From Mesotaenium endlicherianum (taxonomy: Eukaryota > Streptophyta > Zygnematophyceae > Zygnematales > Mesotaeniaceae): DNA of 64,000 nucleotides. A program made the position numbers and the translations under genes. Positions 47,284-57,597 of the stretch are shown here, piece after piece. The notes under the pieces were generated by a model that had not been told where the DNA came from, searched no databases, and saw only the letters and a program-made list of their open reading frames with translations. How positions within the stretch are numbered: position 1 is the first letter of the stretch; each line of letters starts with the position of its first letter. The stretch is taken from NCBI GenBank assembly GCA_009602735.1, contig WELA01012059.1:14238-78237 (forward strand). Direction: 5' to 3'.

Positions 47284-50159
47284 AGCAAGGAAGACGTTCC
47301 ACGCATCCGCCTTGAAGCCAACCAAGGAGGAGCGTTAGCTGGCTACAGTTTGCTTAACAGCTGGGGAAAATCACTAGGGAGATTTTGGATCAACTTCTGG
47401 AGGCAGATGTCCATCGACGCAAAGAAGGGAAGGTAGCGCAAGTAGCGCACTGCTTGCAAGAAACAATTATCAACATGGCCAAGCTCAACACGGAAGATGA
47501 CGAAGAATCGTCGCTACCAGGAGTGAACGAGTCAGTTGAAGCCAAAGCACGAATGCCTGGTGCGCCAGAGTTCAAATTGCCTGAGCTCACAGATGGAGGG
47601 GACGTGGTGAGATCCCACAATTTCCTACTCCAGAGCTGGACTTACGAGAGCTTCAAGAGCTCGGAACCAATGACTGGGTATCTGACCAGTTATCACGGGG
47701 GGGGCCCAACCCAGCAGACCTTTATGAAGACTTGAGGTCACCTACTGCCAGCAACACAGCACAAGGAGGGTTGCAACAGCCACCAGAGGTGACTGCATAT
47801 GTCGCTAAGGCAGAAGCGATTCAAGGGAAGAAACAAGGTCACACAAGTAGGCCAAGGAAGGTGGCTCGTGAGGGAAATGCACCATTCAAACGGATGCTGA
47901 TGCATTACTTCAAGTAACGAGGGGAACCTCGCAGGGAAGGGGCTCCGAGAGGAATCACTGCTCCACCAAAGCCCATCATTGATTTCCTGCAAAGAGAAGG
48001 CAAAGCAGGTCTCATGCGCAGAGCTGCCGCTTTAGAACTAACATTCCCATGGTAACGCCTTCCACCACTGCAATGTGGGGAAGAGCAGAACCTGCCCCTA
48101 GGGCACCCACAGCTACTGAACAAGAACTCACTGACCCGAGAAGGACAGTGCAGCGCTTGGTTGAGGAGAATGCTGTGCGTAATAAGTTGGCACATCTGCA
48201 GGATCGTCGGTTTGTGTCACGTGTCTGGACAGTCACACCATCATCAGGACAAAATACTGGAGTGACACTAGACCGCAATACTACACTGGAGCGCCAGTGG
48301 GGGTGGAGTATCGATCCAAGGACCACTACCCATGACTCGGCTGGATGGCCCAACAAGAGAAATGCAAACCGCAGGGGAAGGGTAAGGGACCTAAAGGTAG
48401 GGCAACAGAGCCTAAGCCTCAGGAGGAGCAAGCCAAGAAGCCTGTCACCCCACCACCAAGTGGTCAGGCTAAAATGCCAGAGGGGAAGGAGGAGGGTGAG
48501 AAACCCTTACCTGGACCACAGGAGTAGCAACTATTGGATGCCTTTGCTGGAGAGAAGCAGCCAGAAACTGAGACGCTTGCCATTGGGAAAATGGTGTTAT
48601 CCCAGCAAAGAACACAAGAAGAAAGGTTGCTAAAGAAGCATCGCAAGGTGTTTGCTTTCATTAAGGAAGAGATTGGCAAAATCACTACGAACATGTGCAA
48701 AATCACATCAACTACCGAGAAACCTGTTCGACTAGGGCCGCATAAGCTCAGTCAGACAGAGTGGGACTGTGTGGAGAAAACTTGCCAAGAGCTGCAAAAG
48801 CTTGGAATGATCAACTTCAGTACATGGAGCTCTCCCACAGTAGTGGTTGCAAAAAAAGATGAAGATGGCAATTACACTGCCACTTGCATGTGTGGCGACT
48901 ACAGGAGGTTAAATCTTTATTTAGAGCCAGACAGCTATATGATGCCTACGCCGGAGCGGATCTTCTTTATTGCCACCACCCAGAAGGTGTTGAGCATCAT
49001 TGATCTGCGCCAAGGCTTCAACCAGATCCCTCTGAACACAAAAGATCGAGGTAAGACCACTTTCTGGGCTCAAAGGGAACCGTGGCAGTGGACAAGACTG
49101 CCATTTCGGTTAAAAAATGCCCCTGCTATCTTCCGAAGGACTATGGACAAGGTGCTGGAGGCGTTGGACATTGTAAAGCCATACATTGATGATGTCGTGG
49201 TGTTTAGCGAGTCAGTAGAGCAACACCTCGAGCACTTGGGAAAAGTGTTGCAGGGTCTGGAGAAATTCCAGATGACGCTGCATCCTGGAAAGTGCAGATT
49301 CTGTGAGGCACATGTGCCCTACTTAGGACATGAGTTGGGAACAATGCCATGTCTCCTCAGATTGTGAAGACCGAGGCCATTTACAAAATATATGTACCTG
49401 CGAACGTAACCAAGCTGAGAGCCTTGCTAGGACTCAGTTGATACTACCGCAAATTTGTGGAGGATTACAACAAAATTGCTAAATTCTTGACGGAACTCTT
49501 GAAAAAGGATGTACCATTTGTGCAGATGGAAGCCCAAGAGGAGGCCATGAACGAGCTGAAGGAGAGGCTGGTGACAGCCCCAGTCTTGCGCACGCCAGAC
49601 TACACCAAGCCATTCAACCTGCACACGGATTGGAGTCGTGTGGAAATAGGCGCAGTACTCGCACAGGCCGAAAGCCTTAAGGAGGAGTACGTAACTGCAT
49701 ATGCATATCGCTCTAACAATCGAGCAGAGAGCAACTACTCATCATACGAAGGAGAATTATTGGCAGTGGTTTGGGCCGTCGCGCATTTCAGAGAGTATCA
49801 TTAGGAAAGACCTTCCACAATGGTCACAGATCACTCGCCATTGATTTGGCTAGTGAAGAACAGAGATCTCACTGGTAGGCTAGCTTGCTGGGCCCTCAAG
49901 CTGCAAGAGTACCAGATGACGATGGTGCACCGAGCAGGTGTGTTAAACAACAACGCCGATGCACTCAGTAGAAATCCTGATCCATCTTCGGACGACAGGA
50001 CTGGAGCATGGGAGGACGAACACATGAACAGCCCAGCAGAGTTGGCAGCCAGTCTAGCCGAAATGGCTGGTAAGGCAGAGCCAGGTGAAGCTGAGCTTCC
50101 ATCCCTGTTCAGTCCAGAGATCTGGAAAAATCAAGCTACTATGCATTGGCTCAAAACAC

Positions 50160-51500
50160 AGGGTTACGCCGTACGCCGTATTGGCCAACCTTCGTACGCT
50201 TAAGTAAGCGTACTGCGTCGGTACGCTCGTACTAAGCGTACGATTAACTTTTCACTCGTGCGCGCCGCCTAGCAACGTTTTGACACCTTCACGTCCGCCA
50301 CCGCACGCTCTGTTTCACTCGTGACTTCGCATACATCGTCAATTGACAAAATTCAAATCACCAAGTGCATCTTAACAGGTTTGTGGAGCAATGGCGGGAA
50401 CTAAGAAAAAGTCACTAGCCTTTTCACCAATATTTTGGCCATTAGCCATTTCAATTCTTGCCTCCAACTCTTGAACGTGCATCTGCTTTAGTTGCTGCAC
50501 ATCTTACGGGCTACAACCCTTTTGGCCAATTTTGCAGAGCCTACTTAAGAGACTTCTAGCCCCAATCTTTGCATTTTTGCACCTGCAATTCATCATAATT
50601 TTTCTTTCTTTTGCGTTTAGGACCTTGCTGCCTTGCATTCCTCTTTGAACACTGTAATAAGGTTTCTTCCATGAAATCTTGAATTTTGTATGATACCAGT
50701 TGCTTGCAGGAGTAGGTGACTACATGTTATTTGTTCACGTCCTCTCTGTGTTGTTGATCCCGTACGTTGTGCTTCCTATGTCTCACATTGTCCCTTCGTG
50801 TGTTTTCAAAGAACCTCACACGAGGCTGTGGCTGGTTGCACCTGGTATCGACGGCTAACTTTTGAGGTCGAGAAGTTCCCTCCTTTATTCAAATTCCTCA
50901 GGAGACCTGTTCTTCTTCAATGGCCTGCTAGGGTCATATTTAGCAAATCCACATTATGTAAAGATTGTGATTGGGGACATGTCTAGCATATGTTACTGCT
51001 ACTATGCCTAGCGCTTCTGCTATTATTTTACTTCTTTTTCCAGCATGTTCAAGGGAATAGAAGAAGTTCTAAGGCTACGTCAGCGATTGTTCTCCTTGCC
51101 TTGCCATTGAACTTCAACATTCAGGTATGCTCTTGCAGCAACCAAGCCTGCACCCTCTTGTTATGCGAGCATGTGAAAATTAGGGGGGGGGGGGACTGGA
51201 GGGCATAGGCATAGGCACAGCTCGTTTGCAAACGGTAGCTGCTCCTTGCCCCCAAGGGCTGCATTTTCTTTTTTCACAGGTTGATCTAAGCTGCCCTTTT
51301 GTTGTCGGTTGCTCCCTCCCCTCGAGCTGTAACACATCCAGGCCAGCAGCGGACGGGCCAAAGCTGGAGTGGACGGCGTGATTCAAGCCCGAACTGTACT
51401 ACAAGGTGGTGCCGTCTTCACGCTCACGCGCCTCACCACCAACATCTCTCAGGTGCGTCCATCCCCTCTTGCCCTCTTTGCGACCAGCCCCTTGCTTGCT
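50160..51500. other. 5' non-coding part of the hAT-like element
   Basis: No gene is supported. It contains the GTACG-rich subterminal part (to about 50250), pyrimidine-rich sequence, and a run of ten G at about 51183-51192 before the repeat array. A short ATG frame at 50391 (MAGTKKKSLAFSP) might be a first exon but cannot be connected. Confidence 0.4.
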
Positions 51501-51504
51501 ATTG

Positions 51505-53995
51505 TTGGGGCTGGCTGCCAGCCCCTTGTTTACGTCTGTGAGGGCTGGCTGCCAGTCTCTTCCTTGCTCTTGGGAGGGCTGATTGCTTATGTTGAGGCTG
51601 ACAACCAGCCGCTTGCTTGCTTGTGTCGGGCTAGTTGCCAGCCCCTTGCTTGATTTTTGGGGGGTTGGCTGCCAACCCCTTGCTTGCTTGTATTGGGGCT
51701 GGCTGCCAGCCCCTTGCGTGCTTTTGTCGGGGCTGGCAACCGGCCCCTTGCTTCCTTGTGTCGGTGCTGGCTGCCAACCCCTTGCTTGCTTGTGTCGGGG
51801 CTGGCAACCAGCCCCTTGTTTGTCTGTGTCGGGGCTGGCTGCCAACCCCTTGCTTGCTTGTGTCGGGGCTGGCTGCCAGCCCCTTGCTTCATTGTGTCGG
51901 GACTGGCAACCAGCCCCTTCATTGCTTGTGTTGGGGCTGGTTGCCAGTCCTTTGCGTGCTTTTGTCGGGGCTGGCAACCAGCCCCTTGCTTCCTTGTGTC
52001 GGGGCTGGCTGCAAGCCCCTTGCTTGGTGTTTTAGGATTAATTAGGGCGGGCTGCCAGCCCCTTTGTTTGCTGTTTTAGGATTTTAGTCGCGGTTGGCTG
52101 TTGTTGTGCCCCTTGCTTGCTTCTGTCGGGGCTGGTTGCCAGCCCCTTGCTTGCAATGTATTTTAGTCGGGGCGGGCTGCCAGCCTCTTGTTATGCTAGG
52201 GTTTTTATTGGGGCTGGCTGCTGTTGTGCCCCTTTGCTTGCTTCTGTCAAGGCTGGCAGCCAGCCCCTTGCTTGTTGTTTTAGGATTTTAGTGGGGGTGG
52301 GCTGCCAGCCCTTTGCTCGATTTTGTCGGGACTGGCTGGCATCCCCTTGCTTACGATTTTGAGATTTTAGTCCACATTTGCACCGGCTCTATCTGCAACC
52401 TGTTGTGCCTGTGTTGTTGATTCTTGCTTCCTTCTTTTTCTAACTTGGCAGTTATTTTTGTGCACCCATTGCGCATTCGTTATTTCGTTAATTGTGGACT
52501 TTCTCCCTCGTGCTTGCGTGTTTGTGTCCTGTAGATTAGGGCTAGCTGTCTGTTGCATCTTCTTACAACTTTGTCTCCTTTTTTGTCTTTTGTGAAGCAG
52601 GGCAAGAAAATAAGGAGCGAGTAGACCCCCCTTGTGCCTATCCCACGTGTGCCCATTGACGCGTGAGCAACATTGACACGTGGACAGGTGCCTTAATCCT
52701 CCTTCCTCTTTTCCGCTCTCTCTTGTGCCCTTGTTTACTGTGGTTGGGGCTGGCTGCCAGCCCCTTGCTTGCTTGTGTTGGGGCTGGCTGCCAGCCCCTT
52801 ATTTGTTGTTGTCGGGGCCGGCTGCCGCCCTGCTGTCTGGCTGCTGCTGTGCAGCAGCCGCCCTTTGCATGCTATCTGGTGCATGCTGTCTCACTGCTGT
52901 GGTGCTACAGCAGCTCGCCCCTTGCTTGCTTGATTGGGGTTGCTGCTGCTTTTTTGACCGCCCTATGCCCTTCCGTGTGTCTTGTGTCAGTGAGGAAGGC
53001 CTGAAAAAGAAGTTACCAGACTCACCCCTCATTGGTGCACACACGTCTTCCGGCACGCGCATCAGGTGCCATGCTCTTCCCGATCTCCCTTCTCCCTCTT
53101 TGCCCTGTTATTACTGGTAGTGGCGTCCGCTCGCCCCTTGCTTTTTTGCGTGGGACTGTCTGGCATGCTGTTTGGCTGCTGCTGTGCTACAGTTGCCCCT
53201 TGCTTGTTTTGGTTGGGGCTGTCTGGCTGCAGCACCGTGCCCTTGCTGGTGTGCTGCTGTCTATCTTACATGTGTGTACATTGTCCCTTCTCTTATGTGT
53301 GAAGCAACCCAAGTTCAAAATGAGCGAGTCGGCAGGCCTTGCGCCAATCCACACGCAGCCAATCTCCAACAAGTGTTTCAAGTCCCCCCCCCTTCCCCTG
53401 CGTCTCCCTCCCCTGCGTATTTTTCTCTTGCTTTGGTCGGCGCAGTCTGTCTGCTATGTTGCATCCGCCCCTTGCATGCTCTAGTCGGGGCGGGCTGGCT
53501 GCTGCTTTGCTGCAACAGCCCCTTGCATGCTCTTGTCAGGGCGAGTTGCTAGCCCCTTGCTTGATTTTGTGGTGCTGGCTGTTGGGCCCCGAGCTTGCTT
53601 TTCTGGGGGCTGGCCGCCAGTCCCTTGCTGGATGTCTTGGTTTTAGTTGGGGCGGGTTGGTTGCCCTTCGCTTGCTATTTTAGGGTTTTATTGGAGGCGG
53701 GCTGCCAGTCCCTTGCTTAGTTTGGTCGGGGCTACCTGTTAGCCTCGATTTTGCTTTGGAGTTATGTCGGGGCTGGTTGTCCGCCCCTTGCTCTTGCTTT
53801 TGTCAGGGTTGGCTGCTAATCCCTTGCTTGCTGTCTTAGGGTTTTGGTCAAGGCGGGCTGGCTTGCCTTTGCTTGCTGTTTAGGATTTTAGTGGGGGCGG
53901 GCTGCCAGGCCCTTGCTTGGTTTTGTGGGGCTGGCTGCCAGCCCCAGGCTTGTTTTTGTCGGGGCGAGCTGCCAGCCCCTTGCTTTTGTTGGGGC
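51505..53995 (+). repeat. interrupted minisatellite of hairpin-forming 34-bp units
   Basis: The core unit GGGGCTGGCTGCCAGCCCC plus TTGCTTGCTTGTGTC totals 34 bp. It is nearly regular from about 51,660 to 52,030 and looser to 52,340, at 52,745-52,820 and from 53,470 to 53,995. The first 19 bases are an inverted repeat, with 8-bp arms around a 3-base loop. In some units both arms change together, as in GGGGTTGG...CCAACCCC. Because 34 is not a multiple of three, all frames read as Cys/Leu/Pro-rich repeats; I do not treat these as genes. It lies upstream of, or in an intron of, the hAT transposase. Confidence 0.85.
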
Positions 53996-54089
53996 TTCCT
54001 GCTCTCTTGCTTGCCTATTGTTGCTCTTTTGCTTGTTTGACTGGCATATTCTTATATCTCTTACTGGTTGCTGTTCTCCGTTATTGCAG

Positions 54090-56466
54090 GTTTCACGCGT
54101 ATCATATCTCAACCATCCACTTTGTCCGAAGCAACGCTTGCTGGAATGAGGGTGTTCACTGGAGCTTTGACCGCTCGTCTGCCCCCTAGAGCAGTTGCTG
54201 CAAGGTTTGGTCCAGAGTGGGGCCATGTGACCATCGTTGTGGAAGCCAAGTCCAAGAATTCATATCCAAAGGTGAAGTGCAACTACTGCCCCAGGGAGTT
54301 TACCGGTGGAGTCACGCGGATTCGTGGCCATTTCACGGGAGGCTATAAGGATGTTAGTCAGTGTGAGGAGGATCTCGATGAAGTTCTAGATCTCATGATT
54401 AGCCATAGCAAGGGTATGGCTAGTTCTCTATTAGGAACGCGACGTAGGAAGAGTACCATACAAGCTGCACAAAAGCGTGTGCATGAATGGGGTACTGGTG
54501 CTAGTGGCTCAACATGTGCAAGTGTTGGGGAGTCCCCCTCCTTAGGCAGAGAGACAGGGCAGACCTCTCTAAGTGACATGTTCCAAAAGATGAATGCTGA
54601 GAATGTTCATGAGATTGTCGCTCGCTTCTTCTATGGTACTGGTTGATCATTCAATGTTGCTCGCAGTGAGTTCTTTAAGGACATGTTGGTTGTTGTCAGT
54701 AAGTACACTCAGAAAACTGGTGTAGTGTATATCCCCATGAAGGATAAGCCTCTCAAAAGTACCCTACTAAATAAAGAGGTCTCGAAGATAGAAGCTTGGG
54801 AGGACAAACAAAAAAAGGGACTACCATTGACGGGTTGTAGCATTCTAGCAGATGAGTGGACCAATCCATGCGGGCATCCTCTTCTTAACGTGCTTATGGT
54901 TGTGGGAGGCACTGAGATGTTCATGGATATGCTATCAACACTAAGGGTGCTAGGAAGACGGATAATTACATTGGTAATCACGTGCTTGAGGACGTGGAGA
55001 AGGTAGGGGCTGATCATGTCGTACAGCTTTGCACGGACTCTGCAGCTAACATTGTCGCTGGCTGTAATGAGGTTCGTGAGAAGTACCCGCACATATATTG
55101 GACGCCTTGTGCTGCTCATATTTTGGACCTGCTGTTGAAAGACCTAGGAAAGATAAAAGAGCTAGAGGGCATAATTGATAGCTTAAAGCACTTGGTCCAG
55201 TTTGTTGCAAACCACCACATGCCTTACGCTCTTTACCGTGAGCATGGGGCAAGGCTAAAAAATAAGCTAGAGTTGTTGAAGCCAGGACCCACAAGGTTTG
55301 CTAGTAACTTCCTTTGCTTGCAAAGACTCATCATTGTGAGGGATACCTTACAAGCTATGGTGTCTGACAGTAGGTGGCTTGAGTGGGCGGCAATGAATGG
55401 TTGTGTAGGCGAGGCTACAAACATAAGAGACCTAGTTCGCAACGATGAACTTTGGGAGCGAGTGAAGGTATGGGTAGACGTGTGTGAGCCGATTGTAGTT
55501 CTCCTTTGACTAGTCGACTCTCCATAACCTTCTCTTGGGAAGATCTAGGCTCGCATGAGTGCCATTAAAGAGCATGTGCTTGAGGTTGAAGGTCTCAAAT
55601 CGGCACAAAGAACCCAAGTTAAGAAGGACGTGAAGGCTCGCTGGGACCAGCTTCACAGCCCTCTACATTCTGCGAGTAAAAGTTTATTTTGACGTTGCTC
55701 ACCTTTCTTGCTCGGCCGCTGTTGTTCTCTTGCATGCTTGTTATTGTGTGCTGGTCATTGTTATTGTTATTGTGCTTGCTAATGTTATTGCTCTCGTTTT
55801 TGTGACGTGCATTGTGTTGTCATGTACTGAGTTTGCTTCTTAACTTTGTTTGGCTACAGGCTACTATCGGGGCCCCGAGTTCCAAGACCACGAGTCTTGG
55901 GCAGTTGAGAAGTGTCTACTAACCAATTGGTCCAACGTGCAGAATACCCTTGTCGGAGGAAGTGTGCTTGACCGAGCGTTGGTGGATTGAGAGTTGGCGC
56001 TCTACCGGCAGAGCGGTGACTTTTTTGACGAAGATGTTTGCAAGGCTAATAAGACCATGATGCCTGCTCACAAGTAATGGGAGAAACATATGGAAGTCAT
56101 TGTCCTAATCTTCAGCTTCTTATTATGAGAATATTGTCGCAACTTGGTTCAACAGCTGCATGTGAGAAATTGGTCTGAGTACGGGTTTGTTCATAGTCCA
56201 CGTTGCAATAGGCTGCTCCCTACTAGAGCAAAGAAGTTAGTGTATGTGCATTCTATGTTGAGACTTCAGGAGAAGAATTTGGACTTCCTTGGACCAAGTG
56301 TCGGCGCCACTCCATGGGTTGAAGAAGCGTAGTTCTTAGAGACACCCGAAGAGGAGGGTCGCAATCTTGCCATGCATGCCTCGTTGAGTGAGGAAGAGGA
56401 GATGGAGGTAGAGGAAGAGGAGGTAGAGGAAGAGGAGGTGGAGGAGCGATCTAGTGTTTCAACTTG
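54090..56466 (+). pseudogene. hAT-family transposase pseudogene (BED finger, DUF659-like core, dimerisation end)
   Basis: It begins after a good 3' splice site (TTATTGCAG, 54082-54090). A BED-type zinc finger (VKCNYCPREF, then GHF and a Cys) lies at 54270-54365. The core has GCSILADEWTNPCGHPLLNVL (about 54835, first Asp) and VVQLCTDSAANIVAGC (about 55020, second Asp), then WTPCAAHILDLLLKDLG. The C-terminal dimerisation region has RILSQLGSTAACE and EYGFVHSPRCNRLLPTRAKKL (56125-56250), and the end is acidic (EEEEMEVEEEE). It is inactive: in-frame stops at 54644, 55507, 55525 and 55546, and frameshifts near 54940 and 56170. A likely intron spans about 55690-55859, ending in GGCTACAG. Confidence 0.85.
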
Positions 56467-56865
56467 AGGAAGAAGAACGCCAAGAGCGATTGGTTACTAG
56501 ATGTGTCAGCCAGCTAAGTTGTATGTTCTAAAGGTAGCATGTACATATTAAAGAAAATGGAAATTGAGAAAATGAATACATCTGAAATTAATATTTGGTG
56601 CATTATGACTTCATGCAATGTTGCACTTTGTGTGAATGATTTGCATGATATGGACTACCTCTAACCTCTCATGCATGCTTGCTAAAAGTTTGAATCATGT
56701 TTGTCTTTATTATAGCTTATTTTACTCGTTTAAGAAATACTGCTATTCCCAAGTCTTTTTGTTGAATCAATTAGCTGGTTAGAAAGTACGAAAGACCATG
56801 CTCTGCTAAGCAATTTTCCCAATGTTAGTGCGCACAAAAATATTTCTAAGTCGAAGTTCAGTCAC
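56467..56865. other. 3' flank of the hAT remnant
   Basis: AT-rich sequence without genes between the transposase end and the family A LTR. It probably is the 3' non-coding part of the hAT-like element; no terminal inverted repeat matching 50159 is visible. Confidence 0.45.
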
Positions 56866-57584
56866 TGTAATGAATCAGTATACTGGTTTATATAATATTC
56901 AATTAAGTATAACAGTTATTAAGTTCAGCCTGCTGAACTCTAGTTAATAGTCAGTCTGCTGGATTATATATTTAATATCAGTTTAATGACTTAGCCAAAA
57001 GCAGCACGCTGAAGTTGACTTAAGTCAGCCCGCTGACACATTCTTTGCCAGCCAGCTGACTTCCGTACTCGGTCGCAGCGAATTGCCTAGAGATGCATCT
57101 AGGTGTGGTGTGCTAGATGAATGGCCAGATGACATCCTTAGGATGGATGGCGATTCGGGATGATGGGAGATGGCGGTGGATTTGGTTAACCGAGGTCCTG
57201 CCAGCGTGGTTAACTCCCGGGTAGGCGGTGCCAACGCACTTGCCGTTGAACAGTAAACTCATTCCATGTACATATGCTAGGCATTGCTCTCGAGTTCGGC
57301 ATTCGGAAACGAGGCCAACTCTCTTGTACAGCTTACTGAGAGAGATCTGAATCCAAGGCGAGAAGCCATTGATACGCACTGTCTTCTAACCTTGCTTATG
57401 TATGAGTTTACTGATTTGCATCATTGATGCTAGTTTACTCGCATTTGACTTACGAGTATTATTCCCTGCTAGTGTATTGTCCTTTGCCGTTTAACTAGTT
57501 AACGAAAATACCATAAAGATTACTTGCTGATATAAAGATCTTTATTAATTGTTAATCGCCTATTTGGTAAGTCGATTCATTTCA
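56866..57584 (+). repeat. 5' LTR of gypsy copy P1
   Basis: 719 bp, TGTAATGAATC...GATTCATTTCA. The same family as the LTRs at 3013, 8278 and 11187. The five bases before it are GTCAC; no matching repeat is available at the lost 3' end. Confidence 0.9.
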
Positions 57585-57585
57585 G

Positions 57586-57597
57586 TGGTATCGGAGC
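57586..57597 (+). other. primer binding site of copy P1
   Basis: TGGTATCGGAGC one base after the LTR, the same one-base variant of the initiator-Met tRNA site as in family B. Confidence 0.8.

Larger units (their letters stand above)
39620..50158 (+). mobile_element. second copy of the methyltransferase-bearing gypsy lineage (truncated, split by family B element)
   Basis: Copy 2 begins inside the methyltransferase, with a motif X-like block (KIFGNMIGQHFMTWLLKTIM at about 39,695). The linker runs to 40,603 and resumes at 47,284. RT (48,534-49,340, YIDDVVVFSES), RNase H (49,450-49,990) and the start of the integrase region (about 50,150) follow. At 50,158 it stops where the hAT-like element begins. 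It lacks gag, protease, PHD finger and LTRs. It is broken, with about eight breaks, and is older than the family B insertion it contains. Confidence 0.85.
50159..56865 (+). mobile_element. decayed hAT-like DNA transposon
   Basis: The left end is placed at CAGGGTTACGCCGTACGCC (50159), a CAGGG-type start typical of hAT ends. It abuts the point where copy 2 of the gypsy lineage stops. Subterminal sequence to about 50250 is crowded with GTACG words and contains the palindrome-like CGTACGCTTAAGTAAGCGTAC. The transposase remnant is at 54090-56466. The right terminal repeat is not seen; family A copy P1 starts at 56866 and may have inserted before it. Given this, the borders are tentative, but hAT identity rests on the transposase. 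Confidence 0.6.

Noticed and set aside
51399-52079. Several overlapping 110-190-codon frames with Cys/Leu/Pro-rich repeats on both strands
   Set aside because: They are the 34-bp minisatellite read in every frame. The period is not a multiple of three, so no frame is favoured.
51505-53995. CRISPR-like array
   Set aside because: Repeats are contiguous and imperfect with no unique spacers, and the context is a eukaryotic transposon.
56397-56460. A separate acidic protein or simple repeat
   Set aside because: The GAGGAAGAGGAGGTAGAG run is best read as the acidic C-terminal tail of the hAT transposase remnant.
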